Source: Flavobacteriales bacterium UBA1112 (GTDB lineage: Bacteria; Bacteroidota; Bacteroidia; Flavobacteriales_D; Sanyastnellaceae). Taken from it: DNA of 6,401 nt. The notes under the pieces were generated by a model. The model saw nothing but the letters and a program-made list of their open reading frames with translations, did no database searches and was not told the DNA's origin. A program made the translations under genes and the position numbers. This document shows positions 1 to 6,177 of this stretch, one piece after another. The stretch covers positions 1 through 6,401 of the forward strand of contig DCBH01000124.1 in assembly GCA_002313415.1 (NCBI GenBank), in the 5' to 3' direction. The stretch's first letter is position 1. Each line of letters starts with the position of its first letter.

Positions 1-197
1 TCGTCATCAACGATTCACCCGACAGCAGCACAGCTTGGGATTTGTGCGTGGCATTGAAAGAAAATGGCCTCCTTGCCAAGCCAACCCATGGCAACATCAT
101 TCGTTTCGCCCCTCCCCTCGTCATGACAGCTGAGGAATTGGAGTCGTGCATTGAAATCATTTCCAACACAATCCGAAACTTTCCAACCCAACCATGA
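1..197 (+). CDS. rocD: Ornithine aminotransferase, C-terminal end (partial)
   Basis: The 3' end of a gene that starts before the window; the first complete codon is at position 3 and 64 codons precede the TGA at 195-197. The translated end contains LKENGLLAKPTHG, then IIRFAPPLV and a final helix ending in NFPTQP. This closely matches the C-terminal small domain of ornithine--oxo-acid transaminases (the human and Bacillus enzymes carry GLLAKPTHG/IRFAPPLVI at the same place). The enzyme is a cytosolic PLP-dependent class III aminotransferase that turns ornithine and 2-oxoglutarate into glutamate semialdehyde and glutamate. The PLP lysine lies outside the window. The stop overlaps the next start codon as ATGA, so the two genes are probably co-transcribed and translationally coupled. 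Acetylornithine aminotransferase is the main alternative; the KPTHG/IRFAPPL wording favours RocD. Confidence 0.88.
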   Translation, partial: VINDSPDSSTAWDLCVALKENGLLAKPTHGNIIRFAPPLVMTAEELESCIEIISNTIRNFPTQP

Positions 198-940
198 AGT
201 CGTTTCCTTCGCTGTTTCGTCCTGAATGCATCGCCCTTGTCGCCCTCATGGTGTCGCATTCCTTCCTGATTGCCCAAGAAGATGAATTGCGCGACGTCGT
301 CGACCAACAGATATCTTGGTACATGTTGTTTGGCAACCACCGTCTGACCGACGACCTCGGCTTGCATACGGAATATCAATTCCGTCGCACAGACTTTGGG
401 ACCGATTGGCAACAATCCTTGCTGAGAGTCGGACTCGATTGGTACCGGAACGAACAGTGCACCTTGACCGGGGGTTACGGCTGGATTCGCAGCTTTCCCT
501 ACGGAGAACAGCCCATTTCTGAGACGTTTGACGAGCATCGAATTTGGCAGCAGCTCATCACGGCGTCGCAAACAGGTGCGCTCACATGGATGCACCGATA
601 CCGTCTCGAACAACGGCTAATGATGCGGGAATCAGGCAGTGTCTGGCAACACCGTGCACGCTACTTCGTCCAAGTCACGTGGCCCATTCCCAACCAACCC
701 AGTTGGTCATTAAGCGCCTACGAGGAGGCATTCATCGGGTTGCGGTCGCTCGAGAAGCCTGTCCTGAATTTGCTTCAACAAAATCGCTTATCCGTCGCAT
801 TGAATCACAAATTGGAGGGAGGAACCGCCCTGCAATTGGGCTACCTCCTGCAGGCGCTGTGGAAAGGCAGCGGGTTGGCTGCAGAACGCAACCATGTCTT
901 GTTGGTGGGCGTTCGACACAACCTGGACTTCAGGAACTGA
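194..940 (+). CDS. DUF2490 family outer-membrane beta-barrel protein
   Basis: A 248-residue protein with a cleavable signal peptide (hydrophobic core about residues 11-26, likely cleavage near FLIAQ-ED at 28). The mature part alternates polar and aromatic residues and has the blocks I associate with DUF2490: SWYMLFGNHRL (41-51), EYQFRR (60-65), LLRVGLDWY (76-84), GGYGW (93-97), EHRIWQQ (114-120) and HRYRLEQR (134-141). These proteins are predicted small outer-membrane barrels common in Bacteroidota; no biochemical function is established. The last strand ends NHVLLVGVRHNLDFRN, so the final residue is not the aromatic typical of many outer-membrane proteins. The start is the ATG that overlaps the rocD stop (ATGA), with no Shine-Dalgarno, as is usual in this phylum. 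The convergent neighbour ends 8 bp away. Family assignment is fairly sure; function is unknown. Confidence 0.8.
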   Translation: MKSFPSLFRPECIALVALMVSHSFLIAQEDELRDVVDQQISWYMLFGNHRLTDDLGLHTEYQFRRTDFGTDWQQSLLRVGLDWYRNEQCTLTGGYGWIRSFPYGEQPISETFDEHRIWQQLITASQTGALTWMHRYRLEQRLMMRESGSVWQHRARYFVQVTWPIPNQPSWSLSAYEEAFIGLRSLEKPVLNLLQQNRLSVALNHKLEGGTALQLGYLLQALWKGSGLAAERNHVLLVGVRHNLDFRN

Positions 941-948
941 CCTTCATA

Positions 949-1929
949 TCACGGCAACCATCCTTGCTCGCGCATCCATTCGTCGTTGTAGACTTTGGCG
1001 GTGTAGCGTGAGCCGTGGTCGTGAAAAAGGACCACAGGAAAGTCTGTGGGCTGAAGCCGGTCCTTCAATTGGCGAAGTCCCTGGAAGGCGCTACCACAAC
1101 TGTATCCAATCAACAACCCTTCCTTCTTTGCCAATTCCCGTGCGGCGTGTGCGCCGTCCTCGTCGGTCACCTTTTCAAAATGGTCAATCAATCCAAAATC
1201 AACATTCGCTGGTAAAATGTCCTCGCCAATCCCCTCGGTGATGTAAGAGTAAATCTCATTCTCGTCAAACTCACCCGTTTCGTGGTACTTCTTGAATACG
1301 GATCCATAAGAATCAATTCCCCAAATTTGGATGTCTGGGTTTTGCTCCTTCAGGTATTTGGCGGTGCCACTAATCGTACCTCCTGTACCCACGCCAACCA
1401 CGAAGTGGGTGATTTTCCCCTCCGTTTGCTTCCAAATCTCTGGGCCCGTAGAGCGATAGTGGGCTTCGCGATTGGCCAGATTGTCGTATTGGTTGCACCA
1501 CACACTGTTGGGAATCTCGGCGTTCAACTTCTCCGCAACGCTGTAATAGCTGTCGGGGTGGTCGGGAGCCACCGCTGTAGGACAAACGTGAACCTCAGCA
1601 CCCATGGCGCGCAAGACGTCAATTTTCTCCTTGCTCTGCTTACAATTGGTGGTGCATATGAGCTTATAGCCCCTGACAATGCAAGCGAGCGCAAGACCCA
1701 TGCCCGTATTGCCTGAGGTGCATTCAATGACCGTTCCTCCGGGCTTGAGCTTCCCACTCGCCTCAGCTGCCTCAATCATGGAAAGGGCCATGCGATCCTT
1801 CACACTGTGACCGGGATTGAAATACTCGACTTTGGCCCAAATCGGACATGGAAATTCCTCCGCAATTGCGTTCAACCGCACCATAGGAGTATTCCCGATG
1901 GTTCCAAGGATGTTGTCGTGCACGTTCAT
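949..1929 (-). CDS. PLP-dependent cysteine synthase / cystathionine beta-synthase family protein
   Basis: From the chosen start the protein has 326 residues and the complete fold-type II PLP core. It shows GNTPMVRL (12-19), the PLP-lysine motif HSVKDR (K44), the substrate loop TSGNTGMGLA (71-80), the phosphate-binding loop GTGGTISG (181-188) and the late loop GYSCGSA (275-281). The end, YNDEWMREQGWLP, resembles the cystathionine beta-synthase core, but there is no C-terminal pair of CBS (Bateman) domains and no N-terminal haem region. It could make cysteine from O-acetylserine and sulfide or cystathionine from serine and homocysteine; sequence alone does not decide. The phrase FHDHGSRY is, as I recall, typical of a Bacteroidota branch of this family. 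The frame stays open upstream to an ATG at 1972-1974, but I start at the ATG ending at 1929: MNVHDNILGTIGNTP is the usual family start and a -7-like octamer sits just before it. Confidence 0.9.
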   Translation of the reverse strand: MNVHDNILGTIGNTPMVRLNAIAEEFPCPIWAKVEYFNPGHSVKDRMALSMIEAAEASGKLKPGGTVIECTSGNTGMGLALACIVRGYKLICTTNCKQSKEKIDVLRAMGAEVHVCPTAVAPDHPDSYYSVAEKLNAEIPNSVWCNQYDNLANREAHYRSTGPEIWKQTEGKITHFVVGVGTGGTISGTAKYLKEQNPDIQIWGIDSYGSVFKKYHETGEFDENEIYSYITEGIGEDILPANVDFGLIDHFEKVTDEDGAHAARELAKKEGLLIGYSCGSAFQGLRQLKDRLQPTDFPVVLFHDHGSRYTAKVYNDEWMREQGWLP

Positions 1930-1934
1930 ACGTC

Positions 1935-1942
1935 CAAAAGTA
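1935..1942 (-). promoter_or_regulatory. Candidate Bacteroidota -7 element of the cysteine synthase-like gene
   Basis: Read on the minus strand this is TACTTTTG, an exact match to TAnnTTTG. Only five bases (GACGT) separate it from the ATG ending at 1929, so a start of transcription at the usual distance would give a leaderless or nearly leaderless mRNA. No convincing TTG -33 box lies 17-23 bp upstream; that stretch is GTGGTG-rich. The match supports the internal start rather than the longer frame beginning at 1974. Confidence 0.5.
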
Positions 1943-1978
1943 GCACTGAGCGTCACGTACACCACCCCTTCCACCCCT

Positions 1979-1986
1979 TACCTTTC
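1979..1986 (+). promoter_or_regulatory. Candidate -7 element of the permease gene
   Basis: TACCTTTC matches TAnnTTTG at all fixed positions but the last. Five bases (AGGTC) separate it from the GTG start at 1992, the same spacing as for the divergent gene. No clear -33 TTG box is visible, and the upstream region is pyrimidine-rich (CCACCCCTTCCACCCC). The weak match and missing -33 make this a suggestion only. Confidence 0.35.
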
Positions 1987-1991
1987 AGGTC

Positions 1992-3470
1992 GTGAACGTG
2001 GAAAGGTTGATTGCCGAGCGCATGGCGCGCAGCAACCGGGAATTGAACTCTCGGCCGGTCGTGCGCATCGCGACTTCTGGCGTCACGATGGGCGTGGCAC
2101 TGATGATTCTGGCATCTGCTGTGGTCCAAGGGTTCCAGCATGAGGTAAAAAACCTCGTCGTGGGTTTTGACAGCCACGTTCAAATTTCTCCAAGTGACCC
2201 GGGCGCACGTGGACTGATTTGGAATCCTAGAATGCTCGATTCCCTGAGAGACGTGAAAGATGTTGCCCACGTTGCACTTCGCCACGAGCGGGCAGGCATG
2301 GTGGAAACGTCCGAAGCTCTTCAAGGCGTTGTCATTCGCGGACTTGACTCGACTTCTAGGGTGTCTCGAATTCAATCAGGACTGTTGCGTGGGAGGTTGC
2401 CCGGCGACTTGTCAATGAGTGAGGTGTTGATTGGAGCGCCTTTGGCACAAAAACTTGAGTTGGATACCGCTTCCAAATTGACCATTTATGTGGTGGTAGG
2501 TCCCGACGACATTCGACCCCGACCGATGCGTGTGTGTGGAATCTACGAAACGGGGTTGCTTGAGTTTGACTTGAGACATGTTTGGCTTCCGGCTCGGTTG
2601 CTGCAAGATGTTGCATCCCGAGGGGCAGAAGGCCAAATCGTGGTGGAGGCAGATGATGCCGGCGTTCGGGCGGTGGGACAATCCTTTGGGCGAGACGAAC
2701 GCGGCGCATCTTGGACAGGTCAGTGGACCAACCTTCCCGATGGAACTTTGAACATGGGTCGACGAGCCATCTCCTTGGATGACATGCCCCGTCATGCAAA
2801 ACCCATGTGGGTGGTGGGCACTGGCGCCTTGGCAGACACAGTCCTCTTGGCTTGGGGCGAGGTCGGGGGCTGGGAGGCCACCATTTCGAAAGGCACCCAT
2901 CACAAAGTTGTGGACGGATACGACGTTTGGGCCTCTTCCCTGAACGACATGGACGTGATTCAGGAGCGCTTGTTTCGTTGCATACCCTATCACTGGCAAG
3001 CCGCGAGGGTGGACCAAAAACACCCCGAAATGTTCAGCTGGCTAGGCATGCTCGACCTCAATGTGGATGTCATTGTGGGGCTGATGGTGTTGATCTCCAT
3101 CATCAACATGACAAGTGCCCTGCTCATCATCATCTTAGAGCGGCGCAGTCAAATCGGCCTCCTCAAGGCACTCGGCATGAGCAACAGTGCTGTCGTCAGA
3201 GCTTTTTTGTGGCATGCTGCGCGCATTTTAGCCCTTGGTTTTACGTGGGGAAATGTCGCAGGGTTGGGATTAACATGGCTTCAGTACACATGGAAATTGG
3301 TCCCCTTAGATCCCGCTGCCTATTATGTGGACGCCGTTCCCATACTCGTGGATGCAAAGAGTTTGATGACCATGCAATTGGTCGCCTTTGGCATATGTGT
3401 AGCCGCCATGGTACTTCCTGCTTTGTGGTCCACGCGAATTCGCCCAGCCATGACGTTGAGGATGAACTAA
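1992..3470 (+). CDS. FtsX/LolC-type ABC transporter permease
   Basis: A 492-residue inner-membrane protein with the FtsX/MacB-like plan: a cytoplasmic N-terminus, TM1 at about 24-46, a large periplasmic domain at about 47-357, then TM2 (358-381), TM3 (about 403-430) and TM4 (458-478). The loop ERRSQIGLLKALGMSN (383-398) after TM2 is the conserved cytoplasmic coupling region of LolC/LolE/MacB permeases that contacts the ATPase. Such permeases work as dimers with a LolD-type ATPase to move lipoproteins or other substrates from the inner membrane; no ATPase is in the window, so the substrate is unknown. LolC/E-type proteins usually have about 400-415 residues; the excess here seems to lie near residues 213-291. 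The start is GTG at 1992, giving MNVERLIAERMARS, similar to family starts of the MNLERFIAKRI kind; GTG at 1998 is an alternative. It probably heads an operon with namZ. Confidence 0.85.
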   Translation: MNVERLIAERMARSNRELNSRPVVRIATSGVTMGVALMILASAVVQGFQHEVKNLVVGFDSHVQISPSDPGARGLIWNPRMLDSLRDVKDVAHVALRHERAGMVETSEALQGVVIRGLDSTSRVSRIQSGLLRGRLPGDLSMSEVLIGAPLAQKLELDTASKLTIYVVVGPDDIRPRPMRVCGIYETGLLEFDLRHVWLPARLLQDVASRGAEGQIVVEADDAGVRAVGQSFGRDERGASWTGQWTNLPDGTLNMGRRAISLDDMPRHAKPMWVVGTGALADTVLLAWGEVGGWEATISKGTHHKVVDGYDVWASSLNDMDVIQERLFRCIPYHWQAARVDQKHPEMFSWLGMLDLNVDVIVGLMVLISIINMTSALLIIILERRSQIGLLKALGMSNSAVVRAFLWHAARILALGFTWGNVAGLGLTWLQYTWKLVPLDPAAYYVDAVPILVDAKSLMTMQLVAFGICVAAMVLPALWSTRIRPAMTLRMN

Positions 3471-3544
3471 CCACTCCTACAATGACTCATCAACGATTTC
3501 TTTCAAGATACTTCCAGGGTCACCGCGGTCATGTCCTTTTCCCA

Positions 3545-4804
3545 ATGGATGGTTTTTTCAAATGCAAAGAGAGGATTGTGACCTGGATGGGGCTCTTGAT
3601 TTGCATGTCGACATCCTTCGCTCAGTTGACTCAAGAGGAAGTTGTCCTCGGCAATGCCCGCACGGAATTTTACCTTCCCTGGATCGAAGGGAAACGCGTT
3701 GGAGTGGTCGGCAATCACACCAGCATGGTTGGCGAAGTTCACCTGGTAGACACCTTACTTTCGCTCGGTGTAAATGTCTGCCATGTGTTTGCCCCTGAGC
3801 ACGGATTTCGAGGGGATGCAGCGAACGGAGCAACCATTCACGACGGCACAGACATGGCCACAGGCCTCCCCGTTTATTCTTTGCACGGCAAACACCGAAA
3901 GCCCCAACCCCACCATCTGGCCAACCTCGATGTTGTGGTGTTTGACATTCAGGACGTCGGTGCGCGTTTCTACACCTACATCAGCTCTCTGATGTTGGTC
4001 ATGGAAGCCTGTTCTGAAGCAGACATTGAACTGGTTGTTCTCGACCGTCCCAATCCACATGGCCACCACATGCAAGGCCCGGTTCTGGAGGAGGAATTCA
4101 AATCCTTCGTCGGCTTGATTCCCACCCCCATGATTCACGGACTGACGATGGGGGAGGCAGCCTTGATGGGATGCAAAGAACAGTGGGTTCGTGTACCCTC
4201 GGGGTGGTCTCCCCGCATTGTGCCGTGCGAAGGTTGGAGCCATGGCACCAATTTCCAGTTGGCCATCCCGCCAAGTCCCAATTTAACCTCGAACGAATCC
4301 ATCGATTTGTATCCCTCACTGTGTTTGTTTGAGCCAACCGTCGTCAGTGTTGGCCGAGGGACAGCGCATCCATTTGAATGCCTTGGCCATCCAAGTATGG
4401 AAATGGGGACTTTTGGCTTTACTCCAGTTGCCACTCCGGGTGCAGCTCCTCACCCCAAACATGAAAACACGTTTTGTGTTGGTCAACATTTGGGAGAACT
4501 CAGTCAGGCCTGGAGGCATTCTTCCGCAACTGAGCACGGCCGAGCGCTGCCGAGTTTCACGCTTGATCCGCTCGAGGCTTGGGCAAGGCAGTGGATGTCT
4601 GAAAAAGGAACTTTGGATGGCTTCATCACCTCCGTCTCCTTTTTTGACAAGTTGGCCGGTACCGACGACATTCGTTTGGCACTCGAGGCTGGCGAAGTTT
4701 TGTCTGACTTAGAGAAGAAATGGGCTGAGGATCATCGAGCGTTTTTCGACGCCGCCAAACCACACCTCTTGTACGCATGGGATGCGCCTTTGCCAGGTCA
4801 TTGA
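3545..4804 (+). CDS. namZ: Exo-beta-N-acetylmuramidase NamZ (DUF1343, GH171)
   Basis: 419 residues from the chosen start. DUF1343/NamZ proteins remove N-acetylmuramic acid from the non-reducing end of peptidoglycan fragments during cell-wall recycling or scavenging. Family motifs appear in order: WIEGKRVGVVGNHTS (46-60), HLVDTLLSLGVNV (66-78), FAPEHGFRG (82-90, with the candidate catalytic E85/H86), FDIQDVGARFYTYIS (133-147), LDRPNPHG (166-173), PSPNL (243-247), YPSLCLFE (256-263), SVGRGT (268-273) and FDKLAGTDDIR (367-377). A signal peptide fits residues 1-26 (KCKER, hydrophobic IVTWMGLLICM, then SFA-Q), so the enzyme is likely periplasmic or exported. ATG at 3482 is in frame and only 11 bp after the permease stop, but it would add 21 residues and make the signal n-region unusually long, so 3545 is preferred with moderate certainty. 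The open frame upstream to 2807 is a shadow of the permease. The TGA directly abuts a possible ATG of the next gene. Confidence 0.9.
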   Translation: MDGFFKCKERIVTWMGLLICMSTSFAQLTQEEVVLGNARTEFYLPWIEGKRVGVVGNHTSMVGEVHLVDTLLSLGVNVCHVFAPEHGFRGDAANGATIHDGTDMATGLPVYSLHGKHRKPQPHHLANLDVVVFDIQDVGARFYTYISSLMLVMEACSEADIELVVLDRPNPHGHHMQGPVLEEEFKSFVGLIPTPMIHGLTMGEAALMGCKEQWVRVPSGWSPRIVPCEGWSHGTNFQLAIPPSPNLTSNESIDLYPSLCLFEPTVVSVGRGTAHPFECLGHPSMEMGTFGFTPVATPGAAPHPKHENTFCVGQHLGELSQAWRHSSATEHGRALPSFTLDPLEAWARQWMSEKGTLDGFITSVSFFDKLAGTDDIRLALEAGEVLSDLEKKWAEDHRAFFDAAKPHLLYAWDAPLPGH

Positions 4805-4822
4805 ATGTCCGATGTATCTTTC
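4789..4822 (+). promoter_or_regulatory. Candidate promoter for the lipoprotein gene
   Basis: TTTG at 4789-4792 and TATCTTTC at 4815-4822 are separated by 22 bp. They resemble the Bacteroidota -33 (TTTG/TTG) and -7 (TAnnTTTG, last base differing) elements. It overlaps the 3' end of namZ. If used, it would give the lipoprotein gene its own transcript with a leader of about 15-20 bases before the ATG at 4844, and it would lie upstream of transcription for the alternative start at 4805. Confidence 0.35.
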
Positions 4823-4843
4823 AACCTGAAATTGCCTTCGAAC

Positions 4844-5356
4844 ATGAATGTCTCACGTCTCTCCCCTTTCACTGCCCTCTGCTGTTTGATTCTTGTCTTG
4901 GGAATGTTTTCAGGATGCAGCAGATACGATTTTTATGACGGTGAAATTTTCGATTGCGATTGCGGATACATGACATGGGATGGCAGGAACTTGAACATGC
5001 GCATGGCTGAAGTTGAGCAACTAGACAGTGAAACCTTCCGCTACCACATTGTCGCGGACGTTCGGACACGTGATGAGCGTGAGGCAAGAGAAGAACCTCG
5101 TGACGTGATTTTAACTCTGTCCACTGCCCTGAACGGCGCGACTACGACAATCGATTTGGATGGCGGAGACGACGCGCTGACGATTCAGCAAGTGGAATCT
5201 GCTGGAGCATCACTTGATTGGGCCATGTCGGGCGCAACCGTGCTGATTGAAGTTCGTGATGACAAGCATGTCATGAACATCGCGAGCCTGTCAGCGACGA
5301 GGGGCAACAACACCATCGATGCCACGGGCGAAGTCACCTTCGACCTCGTCGACTGA
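4844..5356 (+). CDS. Small lipoprotein of unknown function
   Basis: 170 residues from the chosen start. MNVSRLSPF is followed by a hydrophobic stretch (10-21) and MFSGC, a lipobox-like site with Cys25 as the likely lipidated residue; position -3 is Phe, a loose fit to the strict consensus. The mature part begins SRYDFYDGEIFDCDCGYMTW, with a close cysteine pair (C38, C40), then a charged patch TRDEREAREEPRD (75-87) and a region rich in short beta-like strands (LTLSTAL, TTIDLDGG, ATVLIEVRDD, NTIDATGEVTFDLVD). I recognise no family. ATG at 4805, directly after the namZ stop, is an in-frame alternative giving 183 residues, but the shorter form has a better signal peptide and follows a promoter-like sequence. 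It is probably an envelope protein on the periplasmic face of a membrane. Its 3' end overlaps the convergent pdeM by 23 bp. Confidence 0.75.
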   Translation: MNVSRLSPFTALCCLILVLGMFSGCSRYDFYDGEIFDCDCGYMTWDGRNLNMRMAEVEQLDSETFRYHIVADVRTRDEREAREEPRDVILTLSTALNGATTTIDLDGGDDALTIQQVESAGASLDWAMSGATVLIEVRDDKHVMNIASLSATRGNNTIDATGEVTFDLVD

Positions 5357-6062
5357 ATCCAAACTTCGGGTTGGCCTTTATAGGGCCCATGACGCTTGAC
5401 TCTGAAATCAAGTAAGCTTCGACACCGCGTTTGGGCTCAATGAGATGTGTCCCCGTGAAAGCGCCAAAAGCGGGCAAGATGAGACGATGGCCAGCCTCAC
5501 AACCCGTACTTGTTTGAACGAAGCAAGGAACCACGAGACTTTGTCGACCCGTACCGCGAAGACGAACTGCTGGATGGATGTGCCCACAAAGGTGAATGAT
5601 CGTACCCTTGGGGATGTCGTCATTTGGCTCATGGGTCAGCACCACGCCACCGTCCTCCCAACGCTCAACCACAACGAGCCCCATGGCCTCATAAATTTCG
5701 TCGTGAGCACGGTCGTGGTTTCCTCTCACCAAAATGGCCTCTTGTAGTCCCGTGTCGAACTCATCTGACAACCATGCAGAAAATTCATTCCAAGCGCGGT
5801 TGGGCGCGCTGTGAAAGAGGTCGCCAAGAATGGCCAATTGCGCAGGGCGAAATTGGTTGAGCAGAGAGGTCAATACACCGAGAGTTTGAAAATCGACTGT
5901 GGATGGGACCGCCAGTCCCTTCGATCGAAAGTGCTCCGCCTTCGCCAAATGAAGATCGCTGACCATCAACAAAGATTGAGCTGGCCACCAAATGGCTTTT
6001 TGAGGCAACAGCCACATTTGGTGTTCACCTGTCAACCAAGACACTGCACCACGAGGATTCAT
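5334..6062 (-). CDS. pdeM: PdeM-type metallophosphoesterase (ligase-associated DNA damage response endonuclease)
   Basis: 242 residues with the calcineurin-like phosphoesterase signature: SDLHL (D36, H38), GDLFH (D81), RGNHD (N115, H116), LTHEP (H144) and GHIHP (H161, H163), which together would bind two metal ions. The N-terminal part, LLPQKAIWWPAQSLLMVSDLHLAKAEHFR, and the later CFVQTSTGCEAGHRLILPAFGAFTG region match the family named ligase-associated DNA damage response endonuclease PdeM, predicted to act on DNA in a repair pathway with an ATP-dependent ligase, an Lhr-like helicase and an exonuclease. None of those partners is visible here. A basic tail (about 225-242, ending SRRGRR) extends past the conserved core and is partly encoded opposite the lipoprotein 3' end. 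The start at 6062 gives the usual N-terminal spacing; ATG at 6015-6017 is possible but would remove the first strand. A generic phosphoesterase role cannot be excluded. Confidence 0.85.
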   Translation of the reverse strand: MNPRGAVSWLTGEHQMWLLPQKAIWWPAQSLLMVSDLHLAKAEHFRSKGLAVPSTVDFQTLGVLTSLLNQFRPAQLAILGDLFHSAPNRAWNEFSAWLSDEFDTGLQEAILVRGNHDRAHDEIYEAMGLVVVERWEDGGVVLTHEPNDDIPKGTIIHLCGHIHPAVRLRGTGRQSLVVPCFVQTSTGCEAGHRLILPAFGAFTGTHLIEPKRGVEAYLISESSVMGPIKANPKFGFSRRGRR

Positions 6063-6066
6063 GTTT

Positions 6067-6074
6067 CAAATTTC
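6067..6074 (-). promoter_or_regulatory. Weak -7-like element before pdeM
   Basis: On the minus strand the octamer is GAAATTTG, one mismatch from TAnnTTTG, four bases before the pdeM ATG. No good -33 box is seen at the expected distance. It is listed because the position copies the close spacing seen at the divergent pair near 1960, but the match could be chance in an A/T-rich gap. Confidence 0.25.
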
Positions 6075-6128
6075 AATCAATTGAGTCGACCAGTGCCTCT
6101 GTGAAGGGCACCGCCTTTTGGAATTTCT

Positions 6129-6136
6129 TATTTTCG
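6129..6136 (+). promoter_or_regulatory. Weak -7-like element before acnB
   Basis: TATTTTCG is one mismatch from TAnnTTTG and lies in the 115 bp gap between the divergent pdeM and acnB starts. It would leave a leader of roughly 35-40 bases before the ATG at 6178. No TTG is well placed upstream; TTTTG at 6116-6120 is too close. Nothing else recognisable (no RNA gene, no clear hairpin) was found in this gap. Confidence 0.25.
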
Positions 6137-6177
6137 CAATGGGACCTCACTTGGACATGGCATTCCAGACGAAGACG

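Noticed and set aside
941..948. Space for a terminator between the convergent DUF2490 and cysteine synthase-like genes
   Set aside because: The gap has only eight bases and no hairpin with a T-run could be found in or around it.
1282..1716. A 144-codon plus-strand open frame opposite the cysteine synthase-like gene
   Set aside because: The opposite strand encodes all PLP-enzyme motifs; this frame is compositionally shadow-like.
1930..1974. Longer N-terminus for the cysteine synthase-like protein (start at 1974)
   Set aside because: The extra 15 residues (MEGVVYVTLSATFGR) do not resemble the family N-terminus and would cover the only exact TAnnTTTG match.
2807..3481. A long open frame (225 codons) overlapping the permease in another frame, continuous with the NamZ frame
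   Set aside because: The translation is rich in His, Arg and Cys and shows no domain or membrane segment, while the permease frame has clear family motifs. It is an upstream extension of the namZ frame without meaning; no permease-NamZ fusion exists because the frames differ.
3755..4243. A 162-codon minus-strand open frame inside namZ
   Set aside because: It is antisense to the best conserved NamZ motifs and has no recognisable domain; best explained as a codon-bias shadow.
5370..5390. Imperfect palindrome GGCCTTTATAGGGCC as a possible bidirectional terminator
   Set aside because: It lies inside the pdeM coding region, the stem is only about four bases long around a T-poor loop, and no T-tract follows.
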